DNA from: Mycobacterium sp. ELW1
GTDB taxonomy: Bacteria; Actinomycetota; Actinomycetes; Mycobacteriales; Mycobacteriaceae
Reading direction: 5' to 3'
DNA: 64,000 nt
Assembly (NCBI RefSeq): GCF_008329905.1
Contig: NZ_CP032155.1
Span: 1,612,001-1,676,000 of the forward strand
The notes below the pieces were generated by a model. The model did no database searches. It was given only the letters and a program-made list of their open reading frames with translations, and was not told the DNA's origin. Positions 55,678-64,000 of this stretch are shown piece by piece (the first letter of the stretch is position 1; each line of letters opens with the position of its first letter). The translations under genes and the position numbers were made by a program.

Positions 55678-56316
55678 CTACGAGTCGCTGGGGTCCTCGG
55701 GCAAGGTCGCCAACAGCGCCGCCAGGCCGTACTCGAAGACAGCGTCGTAGTCGGTGGGTGACTGCAATGCCCGGACCAGGTCACGGTCCGGCCAGTCGTC
55801 GGCCCACAGCGTCGGGTCTTCCTCGTCGTGCTTGGGGCCGCGCACCGCCGAGAACTGCATGATGGCCGACGAGATGACGTGGACCTCGATGGCCCGCAGC
55901 ACCAGCGCGCCGTCGGTTCCGGTGACGCCGAGGCGGGCAAGTTCGGTGGCCAACCGCTGCTGCACCGGCAGGAACAACGCCGGGGTGCGGTTACGCTCGT
56001 GCGCGATGCCCAGCAGATGCTGCCGGTCGATGAGCGCCCGGCGCTGGGTGCGGGCCAGAGCCGCGATGCGCTCGGCGGGGTCGTCGGCGTCCGCGGGCAA
56101 GGCTGCCATGTCGCCGAGCAGCCGTTCGACCAGGCTGTCGAGCAGCTTGTCGCGACCGCCGACATGCCAGTAGATCGAGGTCACCGCGACACCGAGCTGC
56201 TCGGCGAGCCCGCGCATCGTGAACGCGTCGACGCCGTCGTGCTCGATCATCCTGGCCGCCGCGTCGAGGATCGACTCCGCGGTGACCGGGTCAGGACTGC
56301 GGGCCACCCGGCTCAC
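55678..56316 (-). CDS. TetR/AcrR family transcriptional regulator
   Basis: This 212-residue TetR protein has its HTH at about residues 15-60 (ILDAAARMIEHDGVDAF, TMRGLAEQLGVAVTSIYWHV) and a C-terminal helical domain with HVISSAIMQFSAV. Its 5' end overlaps the 3' end of the Rieske oxygenase gene by 26 bp, so the two form one transcript. An operator-like palindrome at 57658-57672 upstream of the oxygenase gene is its likely site, and it would also cover the divergent amidohydrolase promoter. Confidence 0.86.
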   Translation of the reverse strand: MSRVARSPDPVTAESILDAAARMIEHDGVDAFTMRGLAEQLGVAVTSIYWHVGGRDKLLDSLVERLLGDMAALPADADDPAERIAALARTQRRALIDRQHLLGIAHERNRTPALFLPVQQRLATELARLGVTGTDGALVLRAIEVHVISSAIMQFSAVRGPKHDEEDPTLWADDWPDRDLVRALQSPTDYDAVFEYGLAALLATLPEDPSDS

Positions 56317-57613
56317 CTCCGGTCATGCGGTCGGCCGCCGGAAGGTCGAGGTAGCGCTCGAGATTGCGGTGCAGGTTGATCACGCGCCGCTCCTCATTGG
56401 ACAGCGTCAGGTGGGTGAACCCCGGCTGACGCAGCCCGCGCTGCAGCCCCGCCAAGACCGAAATATCCTGCGTCAGAACCAGACCGGGATGAGCCTCCTC
56501 GGCTGTCATGCGCACGTCGACAGGACGGGTACGCGGTGCGCTCGGCGCCATCCGGGTCCACAGGTACATGACGAGCTCGCCGTGGTCGGGATCGGGGCCC
56601 GGGTGTGACGTCATGACCGTCAGGTGGTCGGCGTTGGTCAGCAACGTCAGGTTGGGGAACACGTTGTACTGGTGTAGCAACATGATCTGTTCGGTGCTCG
56701 CCCAACCGAGGTCGACCCCGCGACTGGCCGCGAACTCCCTTGTGCGAGAGGCAATAACATCAGGTACCGAATCGCCACCCGGGTACGGCGTGCCCTCCTC
56801 GACGCCCATCAGCATGCCCTGGGTTGTCACATACGCATCCCAGACATCGTCGTCGGAGATGGGCTCCTTCAGGTGCGGGCTCGGCACGCCGTAGAACTGC
56901 TCCGACTTACCGGTATGACCCCAGATCTGCTGCGGTGCAAAGACATCATCCATGCACCGGTGCAGCTCGGGGTGCAGCGTCTGGATGTGGTAGGTCTCGC
57001 TGTAGCCGTCGGCGATCGTCTTCCAGTTGGCGTCCACCTCGATCGTCATCGTGGCGTAGCAGTGGAAATCCTCGAGCCGGTTCCATGCGATATCGGCGGG
57101 CAGCGCCTCCAGATACTCGGCGAGCGGCATCGCGTCGGTGTCGAGATTGACGAATACCAGTCCTGCCCAGACCTCGACGGAGGCCGCGATCAGGGGGAAG
57201 TCCTCCAGGTGCAGTGCACCGAAACCCTTGCGGTTGGGTACGCGCTTCAACGCCCCGGCCAGGTCCCACGTCCAGCCGTGGTAGCCGCAGCGGAGCTCGC
57301 GCACCTCCGAGCCGGCGCCCGTGCACAGCGAATTGCCGCGGTGCCGGCAGACGTTCTGGAATGCCCGCAGCTGCGTGTCGTCGCGGACGATCAGGACCGA
57401 AAACGTCCCGCACCGGTATTCGAAGTAATCCCCCGGCTCCGCGACATGATCGAGTGTGCACGCGAGCTGCCAGACGCGCGGCCAGAGGTGTTCGCGCTCG
57501 AGGTGGGCGAACTCGGGGGAGTAGTAGCGCGCGGCGGGCACGCGGGTCGGGCTGGCCGGAGGCGGGCCGATCGCGTCTTCGCGTCGAACATCGTGCGCCG
57601 TGTGGGTCACCAT
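56291..57613 (-). CDS. Rieske [2Fe-2S] aromatic-ring-hydroxylating oxygenase, alpha subunit
   Basis: This 440-residue oxygenase has Rieske ligands CRHRGN and CGYHGW (about residues 88 and 108). The mononuclear iron site is in [17 protein letters not shown] (His-His with a distal Asp), as in RHO alpha subunits. These dioxygenate or demethylate aromatic or heterocyclic substrates using a separate reductase, and no reductase or beta subunit is encoded nearby. The ATG has AGGAGGCGC before it. It is co-transcribed with the TetR gene. Confidence 0.88.
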   Translation of the reverse strand: MVTHTAHDVRREDAIGPPPASPTRVPAARYYSPEFAHLEREHLWPRVWQLACTLDHVAEPGDYFEYRCGTFSVLIVRDDTQLRAFQNVCRHRGNSLCTGAGSEVRELRCGYHGWTWDLAGALKRVPNRKGFGALHLEDFPLIAASVEVWAGLVFVNLDTDAMPLAEYLEALPADIAWNRLEDFHCYATMTIEVDANWKTIADGYSETYHIQTLHPELHRCMDDVFAPQQIWGHTGKSEQFYGVPSPHLKEPISDDDVWDAYVTTQGMLMGVEEGTPYPGGDSVPDVIASRTREFAASRGVDLGWASTEQIMLLHQYNVFPNLTLLTNADHLTVMTSHPGPDPDHGELVMYLWTRMAPSAPRTRPVDVRMTAEEAHPGLVLTQDISVLAGLQRGLRQPGFTHLTLSNEERRVINLHRNLERYLDLPAADRMTGGEPGGPQS

Positions 57614-57638
57614 GCGCCTCCTTGGAAATCTTCTCCAA

Positions 57639-57673
57639 ACGGTATTACACGAGGCCCTGTAACGGTGTTACAT
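57639..57673. promoter_or_regulatory. TetR-type operator between the Rieske and amidohydrolase genes
   Basis: TGTAAC-GGT-GTTACA (57658-57672) is a perfect 6-3-6 palindrome. ACGGTATTACAC (57639-57650) repeats half of it as ACGGTGTTACAT (57662-57673), 23 bp apart. The site lies in the 102-bp divergent promoter region and is well placed to control both genes. Confidence 0.6.
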
Positions 57674-57715
57674 TGGCGACGGAATCCCATTGACATCGTG
57701 TGTCGAGGAGTAGCC

Positions 57716-59514
57716 ATGTTCGACCTCAAGATCACCGGCGGGACCGTCGTCGACGGAACGGGCGCCGACCGTTACATCGCCGACGTGGCCGTCAAGGACG
57801 GGAAGATCGTGGAGGTGCGGCGCCGCAGCGCGTCCGACGCGCCGCTGGCGGGCGAGGCAGCCGAAACCATCGACGCCACAGGCAAAGTCGTGGCGCCGGG
57901 ATTCGTCGACATCCACACGCACTACGACGGTCAGGTCAGCTGGGACAGCCTGCTCGAACCGTCGAGCAACCACGGCGTGACCACCATCGTCGCGGGCAAC
58001 TGCGGTGTCGGCTTCGCGCCGGTGCGGCCCGGGTCCGAACAGTGGCTCATCCAGATGATGGAGGGTGTCGAGGACATTCCCGGCAGCGCGCTCACCGAGG
58101 GCATGACGTGGGGCTGGGAGAGCTACCCCGAGTACCTCGATGTGATCGGCAAGGGGAACTACGCCGTCGACGTCGGCAGCCAGGTGGCGCACGGCTCGGT
58201 GCGGGCCTACGCGATGGGCGAGCGCGGGGCGCGCAACGAGCCCGCGACGCCGAGACATCGAGCGGGGCGCGCAACGAGCCCGCGACGCCCGACGACATCG
58301 AGGCGATGGGCCGCCTGGTCCGCGAGGCAATCGAAGCCGGGGCGCTCGGGTTCTCGACGTCGCGCACCCTCGGCCACCGCGCCATGGACGGTGAACCCGT
58401 GCCCGGCACCTTCGCCGCCGAGGACGAGTTGTTCGGCCTGGGCCGGGCGATGGCGGCCGGCGGTCAGGCGGTCTTCGAGCTGGCGCCGCAGGGCGTGGCC
58501 GGTGAGGACATCATCGCTCCGAAGAAGGAATTGGAGTGGATGCAGCGTCTGGGCGCCGAGATCGACCGGCCGATCTCCTTCGGCCTGATCCAGGTGGATG
58601 CCGCGCCCGACCTGTGGCGCGAGCAGATGGACATCTCGGCGGCCGCGCACGCCGCGGGCGCCCGGCTCTACCCGCAGATCGCGGCGCGCCCGTTCGGCAT
58701 GCTGTTCGGATTCCCGGGCCACCACGCGTTCACGCACCGCCCGACCTTCCGAAAGCTGAAGGGGGAGTTGGGTCGTGAGGAGCTGGCGCACCGGCTCGCC
58801 GACCCGGCGGTGAAGGCCGCGATCCTCGGCGAAGACGATCTGCCGCCCGATCCCAACAAGCTGTTCGACAATATGAACATCCTCGTCCAGTACGCCCTGG
58901 GTCGGATCTACCACCTGGGCGACCCGCCGGACTACGAGCCCACCGACGAGCGGACGGTGGAGAAGATCGCCGCCGACCGCGGCGAGGACCCGCTGGCCAC
59001 GCTGTACGACCTCATGCTGGAGGCGGACGCCACCAACATGCTGATGCTGCCGTTCTTCAACTACTCCTACGGCAACTGCGACGCCATTCACGAGATGCTG
59101 ACCCATCCGGCCGGTGTCGTCGGGTTGTCCGACGGTGGTGCACACTGCGGAATGATCTGCGACGCTTCCTATCCCACGTTCCTGCTGACCCACTGGGCCC
59201 GCGACCGGCACCGTGGTGCGAAGCTGCCGCTGGAGCATCTGATTCGCAAGCAGACCCACGACACGGCGCAGCTGTTCGGCCTCAGCGATCGCGGCGTCAT
59301 CCAGGTCGGCAAGAAGGCCGATCTCAACGTCATCGACATGGACGCACTGCGGTTGCATCCGCCGAAGATGGCCTACGACCTGCCGGCCGGCGGAAACCGT
59401 TTGGTGCAAGGCGCTTCCGGCTACGCCGCGACGATCGTCAGCGGCACCGTCACGCGCCGCGACGGCGTCGACACCGGCGCGCGTCCGGGCCGGCTGGTCC
59501 GCGGGGCCCGCTGA
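57716..59514 (+). CDS. N-acyl-D-amino-acid deacylase-like amidohydrolase; frame broken by a 38-bp tandem duplication
   Basis: The protein is an amidohydrolase-superfamily D-aminoacylase: [11 protein letters not shown] metal motif (about residue 66), [13 protein letters not shown], then after the break [17 protein letters not shown]. Later motifs are [24 protein letters not shown], and a C-terminal [11 protein letters not shown]. Removing the duplicated 38 bp at 58224-58261 restores a continuous 586-residue protein reading [18 protein letters not shown]. As given, the frame shifts there. It opens away from the Rieske gene across a palindromic operator. The substrate is unknown; an N-acyl or cyclic amide is likely. 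Confidence 0.8.
58224..58301. repeat. Imperfect 38/40-bp tandem duplication inside the amidohydrolase gene
   Basis: Copy 1 (58224-58261) and copy 2 (58262-58301) share the same sequence except for two single-base losses in copy 1 near its end. Only copy 2 fits the family reading frame; the extra 38 bp shifts the frame. The pattern looks like an unresolved overlap between reads or contigs, or a recent slippage event. Confidence 0.85.
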
Positions 59515-59523
59515 CGCGGACCG

Positions 59524-60666
59524 TCACTCGCTGAAGACGCCCATCTCGTCGAGCACATCGGCGTAGGCAAGCACGTCCGCGGCGAACAGTTGCGGCTGCT
59601 CGAACGCCGCGAAGTGGCCACCGCGGTCCTGAATCGAGTAGTGCACCAGGTGATAGTGCTTGTGCGCCCACACTTTCGGGATCCGCACCAGCTCTGCCGG
59701 GTACACCGCATAACCGGTCGGGACGTCGACCCGGCCCGACCAGGGGCTGAGCGCACCGGTGCCGGCGTGGGCGGCCTCGTAGTACAGTCGCGCGGCCGAG
59801 GTGGCGGTACCGGTCAGCCAATACATCATCAGATTGTCGATAAGCCGGTCGGTGCGGATCGGCATGCCGTCGCGGACGTCGCTCCAGGCATGGAACTTCT
59901 CCAGAATCCAGCCGGCCAGACCCACCGGCGAGTCTTCGAGCCCGTAGCCGAGTGAATGTGGCCGGGTGCCTTGGATTTCCATGTATGCGGTGCCTTCTGC
60001 CATCCGCTCGGCGGAGGCGATGAATGCGGCCATCTCCTCGTCGGTGACACCGTCCATGGCGTCGGGACCCTCGGCGGACGCGAACAACATGTTGGTGTGG
60101 ATGGCGACCGTGCGATCCGGGTAGTGCTCGCCGAGGTATCGCACCACCAGGGCGCCCCAGTCGCCGCCCTGAGCCAGAAAGCGCTGGTAGCCCAGTTGCG
60201 TCATCACGTCGGCGACCGCCGCCGCGACGACCGAAGTGTCGACGCCGCGTTCGGTGGTCGGGCCGGAGAAGCCGTATCCGGGCATCGAGATCACCACGAC
60301 GTGAAACCGCGCGTGCAGCAGCGGTAGGGCGTCGAGGAACTCGATGATCGACCCCGGCCACCCGTGCACGAGCACCAGCGGGATCGCGGTGCTGTCGGCG
60401 GACCTGCGGTGCAGGAAGTGGACGCGTTGGCCGGCGGCTGTGGTGACGAAGGAGCCCACGGCGTTGAGCTCGGCTTCGGTTGCCCGCCAGTCGTACTCGT
60501 CGCGCCACCTCTCGACGAACGCCTTCAAGTACGACTGATCGGTGCCGTAATCCCAGCCGCTGCCGGCCAGCTCGGCGGGAAATCGGGCGGAGTCAAGGCG
60601 GCGGCGCAGGTCGTCGAGATCGGCTTGCGGAACTGCGATCTCGAACTGCGTGGGGGAGTGAGTCAT
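59524..60666 (-). CDS. Epoxide hydrolase, EHN-domain type
   Basis: This 380-residue alpha/beta-hydrolase has an N-terminal EHN domain (about 5-110: DLDDLRRRLDSARFP, YLKAFVERWRDEYDW). The catalytic core carries HGWPGS (oxyanion loop), nucleophile Asp in GGDWGALV, cap-domain Tyr residues, and the catalytic His in GGHFAAFEQP. It opens epoxides to diols. It converges with the amidohydrolase gene and lies beside the Rieske oxygenase, suggesting a local oxidative catabolic set. Confidence 0.9.
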   Translation of the reverse strand: MTHSPTQFEIAVPQADLDDLRRRLDSARFPAELAGSGWDYGTDQSYLKAFVERWRDEYDWRATEAELNAVGSFVTTAAGQRVHFLHRRSADSTAIPLVLVHGWPGSIIEFLDALPLLHARFHVVVISMPGYGFSGPTTERGVDTSVVAAAVADVMTQLGYQRFLAQGGDWGALVVRYLGEHYPDRTVAIHTNMLFASAEGPDAMDGVTDEEMAAFIASAERMAEGTAYMEIQGTRPHSLGYGLEDSPVGLAGWILEKFHAWSDVRDGMPIRTDRLIDNLMMYWLTGTATSAARLYYEAAHAGTGALSPWSGRVDVPTGYAVYPAELVRIPKVWAHKHYHLVHYSIQDRGGHFAAFEQPQLFAADVLAYADVLDEMGVFSE

Positions 60667-60712
60667 CGCCGTCCACCCTAGCCAGGCGGTAGAACCCGCG
60701 CGCCACCTTGCG

Positions 60713-62080
60713 TCAAATGACCGCGCCCGGATTCAAAATTCCGTCGGGATCCAGCGCGGCCTTGATCCGGCGGTTGAGTTCCATGGCTTCGGGACCCAAT
60801 TGACCTGCCAGCCATGGCTTCTTGAGCCGGCCGACGCCGTGTTCGCCGGTGATCGTCCCGCCCAGCGACACCGCCAGGTCCATGATCTCACCGAACGCCT
60901 TGTCGGCTCGTTCGGCCATCGCGGCGTCGGCGGGATCGAAGACGATCAGCGGATGGGTGTTGCCGTCGCCGGCGTGGGCGATCACCGAGATCGTCAGGTC
61001 GCGCTCGGCCGCGATCTTGGCCACCCCGCCCACCAGCTCGGCGAGCGCGGGCAGCGGCACTCCGACATCTTCCAGGAGCAGCGAACCCTTGGCTTCCACC
61101 GCTGGGATGGCGAATCTGCGGGCCGCGACGAACGCCTCGCCCTCGGCCGGATCGGAGGTCGAAAAGCATTCTTTGGCACCGGCTTCGGTGAAGACGCGGG
61201 CCATGTACTCGGCGTCCTCGGCGCCGGCCGGGCCCCGGTCGTCGGATGCGGCCACCATCATCGCCGCCGCCGAGCGGTCCAGGCCCATCCTCAGCTTGTC
61301 TTCGACGGCATTGATGGCCACCGCATCCATGAACTCCAGCATCGAGGGCCGAATGCGTCCGGTGATCGTCACCACCGCACCGGCTGCGGCCTCCACCGAA
61401 TCGAACGTCGCCACCACCGTGCACGCCGACGGCTGGGGAGGCAGCAGCCGCAGCGTCACCTCGGTCACCACCCCGAGGGTGCCTTCACTACCGACGAACA
61501 GCTTGGTCAGCGACAGCCCGGCAACATCTTTCAGGCGCGGTCCGCCGAGGCGCACCGCGGTGCCGTCGGCCAGCACCACCTGCAGGCCCAGCACGTAATC
61601 GGTTGTCACGCCGTACTTCACGCAGCACAGACCACCCGCATTGGTGGCGATGTTGCCGCCGATGCTGCAGATCTCGTACGACGACGGGTCTGGCGGATAC
61701 CACAGGCCGTGCTCGGCGACCGCCTTCTTCACCTCGGCGTTGAGCAGGCCGGGCTGTACGACGGCGGTGCGCGTCACCGGGTCGACGGTGATGTCGCGCA
61801 TCTTCTCCGTCGACAACACGATCCCGCCGTCGACGGCGGTCGCGCCGCCGGAGAGTCCGGTGCCCGCTCCGCGTGGCACCACCGCGATGCGGTTCGCCGA
61901 TGCCCAGCGCATCACCGCCTGCACCTCTTCGGTGCGGCTGGGCCGCACCACGGCCAACGGCATCCCGGCCGCAGGGTCGGCGGCGCGGTCGTGGCGATAG
62001 GACGCCAGGATGTCAGGGTCGGTGACGACGACCCCGTCGGGAAGCTCGGCGGCCAGGCCGGCCAGAGCGCTCACGGCCAT
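60713..62080 (-). CDS. FAD-linked oxidase (GlcD / D-lactate dehydrogenase type)
   Basis: This 455-residue oxidase has an N-terminal FAD-PCMH domain: VVRPSRTEEVQAVMRW, VVPRGAGTGLSGGAT, SIGGNIATNAGGLCC, YGVTTDYVLGLQVVLA and GSEGTLGVVTE. The C-terminal part has SVIAHAGDGNTHPLIVF and GTITGEHGVGRLKK. It oxidises a 2-hydroxy acid such as glycolate or D-lactate. It starts 9 bp after the Tap-like efflux gene, so they are co-transcribed, as Rv1257c follows Rv1258c in H37Rv. It is the second such enzyme in the window. Confidence 0.9.
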   Translation of the reverse strand: MAVSALAGLAAELPDGVVVTDPDILASYRHDRAADPAAGMPLAVVRPSRTEEVQAVMRWASANRIAVVPRGAGTGLSGGATAVDGGIVLSTEKMRDITVDPVTRTAVVQPGLLNAEVKKAVAEHGLWYPPDPSSYEICSIGGNIATNAGGLCCVKYGVTTDYVLGLQVVLADGTAVRLGGPRLKDVAGLSLTKLFVGSEGTLGVVTEVTLRLLPPQPSACTVVATFDSVEAAAGAVVTITGRIRPSMLEFMDAVAINAVEDKLRMGLDRSAAAMMVAASDDRGPAGAEDAEYMARVFTEAGAKECFSTSDPAEGEAFVAARRFAIPAVEAKGSLLLEDVGVPLPALAELVGGVAKIAAERDLTISVIAHAGDGNTHPLIVFDPADAAMAERADKAFGEIMDLAVSLGGTITGEHGVGRLKKPWLAGQLGPEAMELNRRIKAALDPDGILNPGAVI

Positions 62081-62089
62081 TGCGCCATC

Positions 62090-63313
62090 CTAGGCGGCGT
62101 CGTCGTCCAGCTCCTTGAGGGCAGGGAGCCAGGGACACAGCACGCCGATCGCCAGGATCGGCACCGCCAGAACCAGGAATGTCACCGTCAGACCGAACGC
62201 GTCGACCAGCGGGCCGGCCACCGTGAACCCGATCGGGCCCGCGGCGTAGGTCATCGACGTCATCACCCCGACCACCCGGCCGCGCAGCTGCTCAGGGGTG
62301 CGAGTCTGCATCACCGAGTTGTAGATGGGCCCGATCGGCCCGTACACCAGGCCGACCAGGGCGGCGAACGACAAGATGACCGGCAGCGGCGGCAGGAACG
62401 CGATGACCGTCACCGCGATCCCGAACGTCAGCACTGCCGTCAGCACCGTCGTCCGCTTGCTGGCCACCTTCGACAGCACGGTCCAGCTCAGCGCCCCGAT
62501 CAGCCCGCCGATCGACAACGCCATCAACACCCAGCCCAGCTGGGCCGGCTCGTTGCGGTCGGTGAAGTACTTGGGGAACAGCACGCTTTCCATCGGCAGG
62601 TATAACCCGGTGACGGCGAGGTCGACCAGGCCCAGGGTGCGAAGAACCCGGTTGCGCCAGACGAACTTCAAGCCTTCGACAACTCCGGAAACCACACTCT
62701 CCGGCAGCTTTTCGCGCGCCGGGCGCCCGGTGCCCTCCAGCCGCAGCACCGCCATTGCCAGGATCGCCAGCCCGAACAGCGCCGCGGTCACCCACATCGC
62801 GTTGACACCGCCGAGCGTGGCGATGAGCAGGCCGCCAACACCCGGGCCGGTGATGTAGGCGAGGTTGAACACGGCCTCGTAGACGCTGTTGGTGTGATCG
62901 AGGGTCCAGCCCGCGCGAACGGCCGCCTCGGGCAGCATCGACTGCCGCGCGGTCATACCGGCCGGATCGAAGAACGCGCCGAGGGCGGCCAGTGCGGCCA
63001 GGACGAGGGTGGTCAGCACGTCGGTGCCGAACGCGATCGCCAGGACCGGGATCGCGGCCACCGCGAGGGCCGACAGCGCGTCGGAGAGCATCGCCACCCG
63101 GCGTCGGCCGACGAAGTCGACGGCGGCGCCGGCGATGAGGGTGGCGAACAACAGCGGCAGGGTTGCCGCGCCCGCGACGATCGAGGCATCCACCGCACTG
63201 CCGGTGCGCTGCAGCACCAGCCAGGGGAAGGCGACCATGGAGATGCCGTTGGCGCCCGCGGCCAGGAAGGTCGAGGACAGGATCAGCAGCGCGGGGACGC
63301 GCGTGGTGGTCAC
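62090..63313 (-). CDS. tap: Tap-type MFS multidrug efflux transporter
   Basis: This is a 12-helix MFS transporter of 407 residues. Helix 1 region is STFLAAGANGISMVAFPWLVL, motif A is GAAVDFVGRRRVAML, and YITGPGVGGLLIATL lies in helix 5. The RTPEQLRGRVVGVMTSM loop is typical of the Tap/MefA-like DHA3 family. Mycobacterial Tap exports tetracycline, aminoglycosides and other drugs and affects rifampicin tolerance. Ortholog of Rv1258c by order and sequence. It is divergent from udgB with 52 bp between starts. Confidence 0.87.
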   Translation of the reverse strand: MTTTRVPALLILSSTFLAAGANGISMVAFPWLVLQRTGSAVDASIVAGAATLPLLFATLIAGAAVDFVGRRRVAMLSDALSALAVAAIPVLAIAFGTDVLTTLVLAALAALGAFFDPAGMTARQSMLPEAAVRAGWTLDHTNSVYEAVFNLAYITGPGVGGLLIATLGGVNAMWVTAALFGLAILAMAVLRLEGTGRPAREKLPESVVSGVVEGLKFVWRNRVLRTLGLVDLAVTGLYLPMESVLFPKYFTDRNEPAQLGWVLMALSIGGLIGALSWTVLSKVASKRTTVLTAVLTFGIAVTVIAFLPPLPVILSFAALVGLVYGPIGPIYNSVMQTRTPEQLRGRVVGVMTSMTYAAGPIGFTVAGPLVDAFGLTVTFLVLAVPILAIGVLCPWLPALKELDDDAA

Positions 63314-63365
63314 CGGCAGAGCTTAAGTTCTCGCGCGGCGCGCGAGACCCGGGCAGAGTGGACCG

Positions 63366-64000
63366 GTGACCCTCCTTCCCCATCCGCGGACCAGGGTGTT
63401 GTTCTCCTCGCCCGTTCCACCGGGTACGGGCTGGCCCGGGGACCCCGCCGTGCCCGAGACCCCGGTGGCTGCCGACGCCGCCCAGGTGGCGACTCTGGCC
63501 GCGGCGGCCGGCGACATCGCAGCGGTGGATGCGCAGGTCAGCGTCTGCCGGGCATGTCCCAGGCTGGTCTCCTGGCGGGAAGAGGTGGCGGTCACCAAAC
63601 GTCGCTCGTTCGCGGGTGAGCCGTATTGGGGCAGGCCGATCACCGGGTGGGGCTCGGCGCAGCCGAAGATCCTGGTGCTGGGCCTGGCCCCGGCCGCGCA
63701 CGGGGGCAACCGGACGGGGCGGGTGTTCACCGGTGATCGCTCCGGCGATCAGCTGTTCGCCGCGCTGCACCGGGCTGGCCTGGTGAACCAATCGACCAGT
63801 GTCGACGCGGCAGATGGTTTGTCCACCAAGCACATTCGGGTGGCTGCCGCCGTCCGGTGCGCGCCTCCCGCCAACAAGCCGGAGCCCGCCGAGCGATCGA
63901 CCTGTGAGCCGTGGCTGACCGCCGAGTGGCGGTTGATCGCGCCGTCGGTTCGGGTGATCGTCACCCTGGGCGGGTTCGGCTGGCAGGCCGCGCTGCGGTT
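63366..64000 (+). CDS. udgB: Type 5 uracil-DNA glycosylase UdgB (3' end outside window)
   Basis: About 211 codons are visible, open to the window edge. The Fe-S cluster ligands begin with [12 protein letters not shown] and continue with [11 protein letters not shown] and STCEPWL. Motif A of family 5 UDGs is [19 protein letters not shown]. The enzyme removes uracil, hypoxanthine and related lesions from DNA in base excision repair, which matters in high-GC genomes prone to cytosine deamination. The GTG start precedes [11 protein letters not shown]. Ortholog of Rv1259. Confidence 0.93.
   Translation, partial: MTLLPHPRTRVLFSSPVPPGTGWPGDPAVPETPVAADAAQVATLAAAAGDIAAVDAQVSVCRACPRLVSWREEVAVTKRRSFAGEPYWGRPITGWGSAQPKILVLGLAPAAHGGNRTGRVFTGDRSGDQLFAALHRAGLVNQSTSVDAADGLSTKHIRVAAAVRCAPPANKPEPAERSTCEPWLTAEWRLIAPSVRVIVTLGGFGWQAALR

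Overview
This window is high-GC actinobacterial DNA, and gene content and order point to a non-tuberculous Mycobacterium/Mycolicibacterium. From memory, the backbone follows the M. tuberculosis H37Rv order from Rv1223 (htrA) to Rv1259 (udgB). Large pieces present here are absent from that reference order, and several reference genes (Rv1225c-Rv1228, mdh, Rv1241-Rv1243, Rv1246c-Rv1247c) are missing from their expected places.

Layout. 1-7.9 kb: 3' end of an HtrA protease, TatB, Mrp, a lytic transglycosylase, a DUF1003/MgtE_N pair, a CitE-like lyase, two tandem proline-rich DUF4190 proteins and a stress-domain protein. 8.0-13.0 kb: the trehalose importer operon lpqY-sugA-sugB-sugC, followed without a gap by a Suppressor-of-fused (SUFU) domain gene. 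13.0-17.2 kb: CorA, a malic enzyme, an osmolyte-binding lipoprotein and an SDR. 17.2-21.1 kb: an accessory patch with a DUF732 protein, two paralogous tiny secreted proteins and an OmpR-type two-component system. 21.2-25.9 kb: kgd and a conserved alanine-rich protein. 26-30.9 kb: two MFS transporters and a beta-propeller-like lipoprotein. 30.9-40.3 kb: a catabolic island in which five minus-strand genes overlap almost end to end (alcohol dehydrogenase, HpcH/HpaI aldolase, SDR, Baeyer-Villiger monooxygenase, HSL esterase), with SMP-30 lactonase and thioesterase genes divergent from them. 40.3-48.2 kb: a nuclease-helicase with three apparent catalytic modules, a cupredoxin lipoprotein, an LprE-like lipoprotein, DeaD, an acyltransferase and a small secreted protein. 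48.2-56 kb: TetR/CYP130, an MBL-fold hydrolase, a SARP/NB-ARC regulator and a PGRS-repeat protein lacking a PE domain. 56-60.7 kb: a second catabolic patch (TetR, Rieske oxygenase, D-aminoacylase-like amidohydrolase, epoxide hydrolase). 60.7-64 kb: FAD oxidase, Tap-type efflux pump and the start of udgB.

Four genes (CitE-like, sugA, kgd, Baeyer-Villiger monooxygenase) each look one base short, in at least three cases at or beside a G/C run. A fifth (amidohydrolase) carries an imperfect 38-bp tandem duplication that breaks the frame. kgd is central metabolism, so the common pattern suggests consensus or assembly errors rather than real pseudogenes, and the corrected reading frames are described.

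The most interesting biology: (i) the lactone/ester-type catabolic island; (ii) the predicted Fe-S nuclease / DEDD-type exonuclease / SF1 helicase fusion; (iii) the PGRS protein without a PE domain next to a STAND-type SARP regulator; (iv) the SUFU gene attached to the trehalose importer; (v) the CX8C/GHASI secreted peptide pair; and (vi) three clear inverted-repeat operators. I saw no rRNA, tRNA, CRISPR array, insertion sequence or phage gene.
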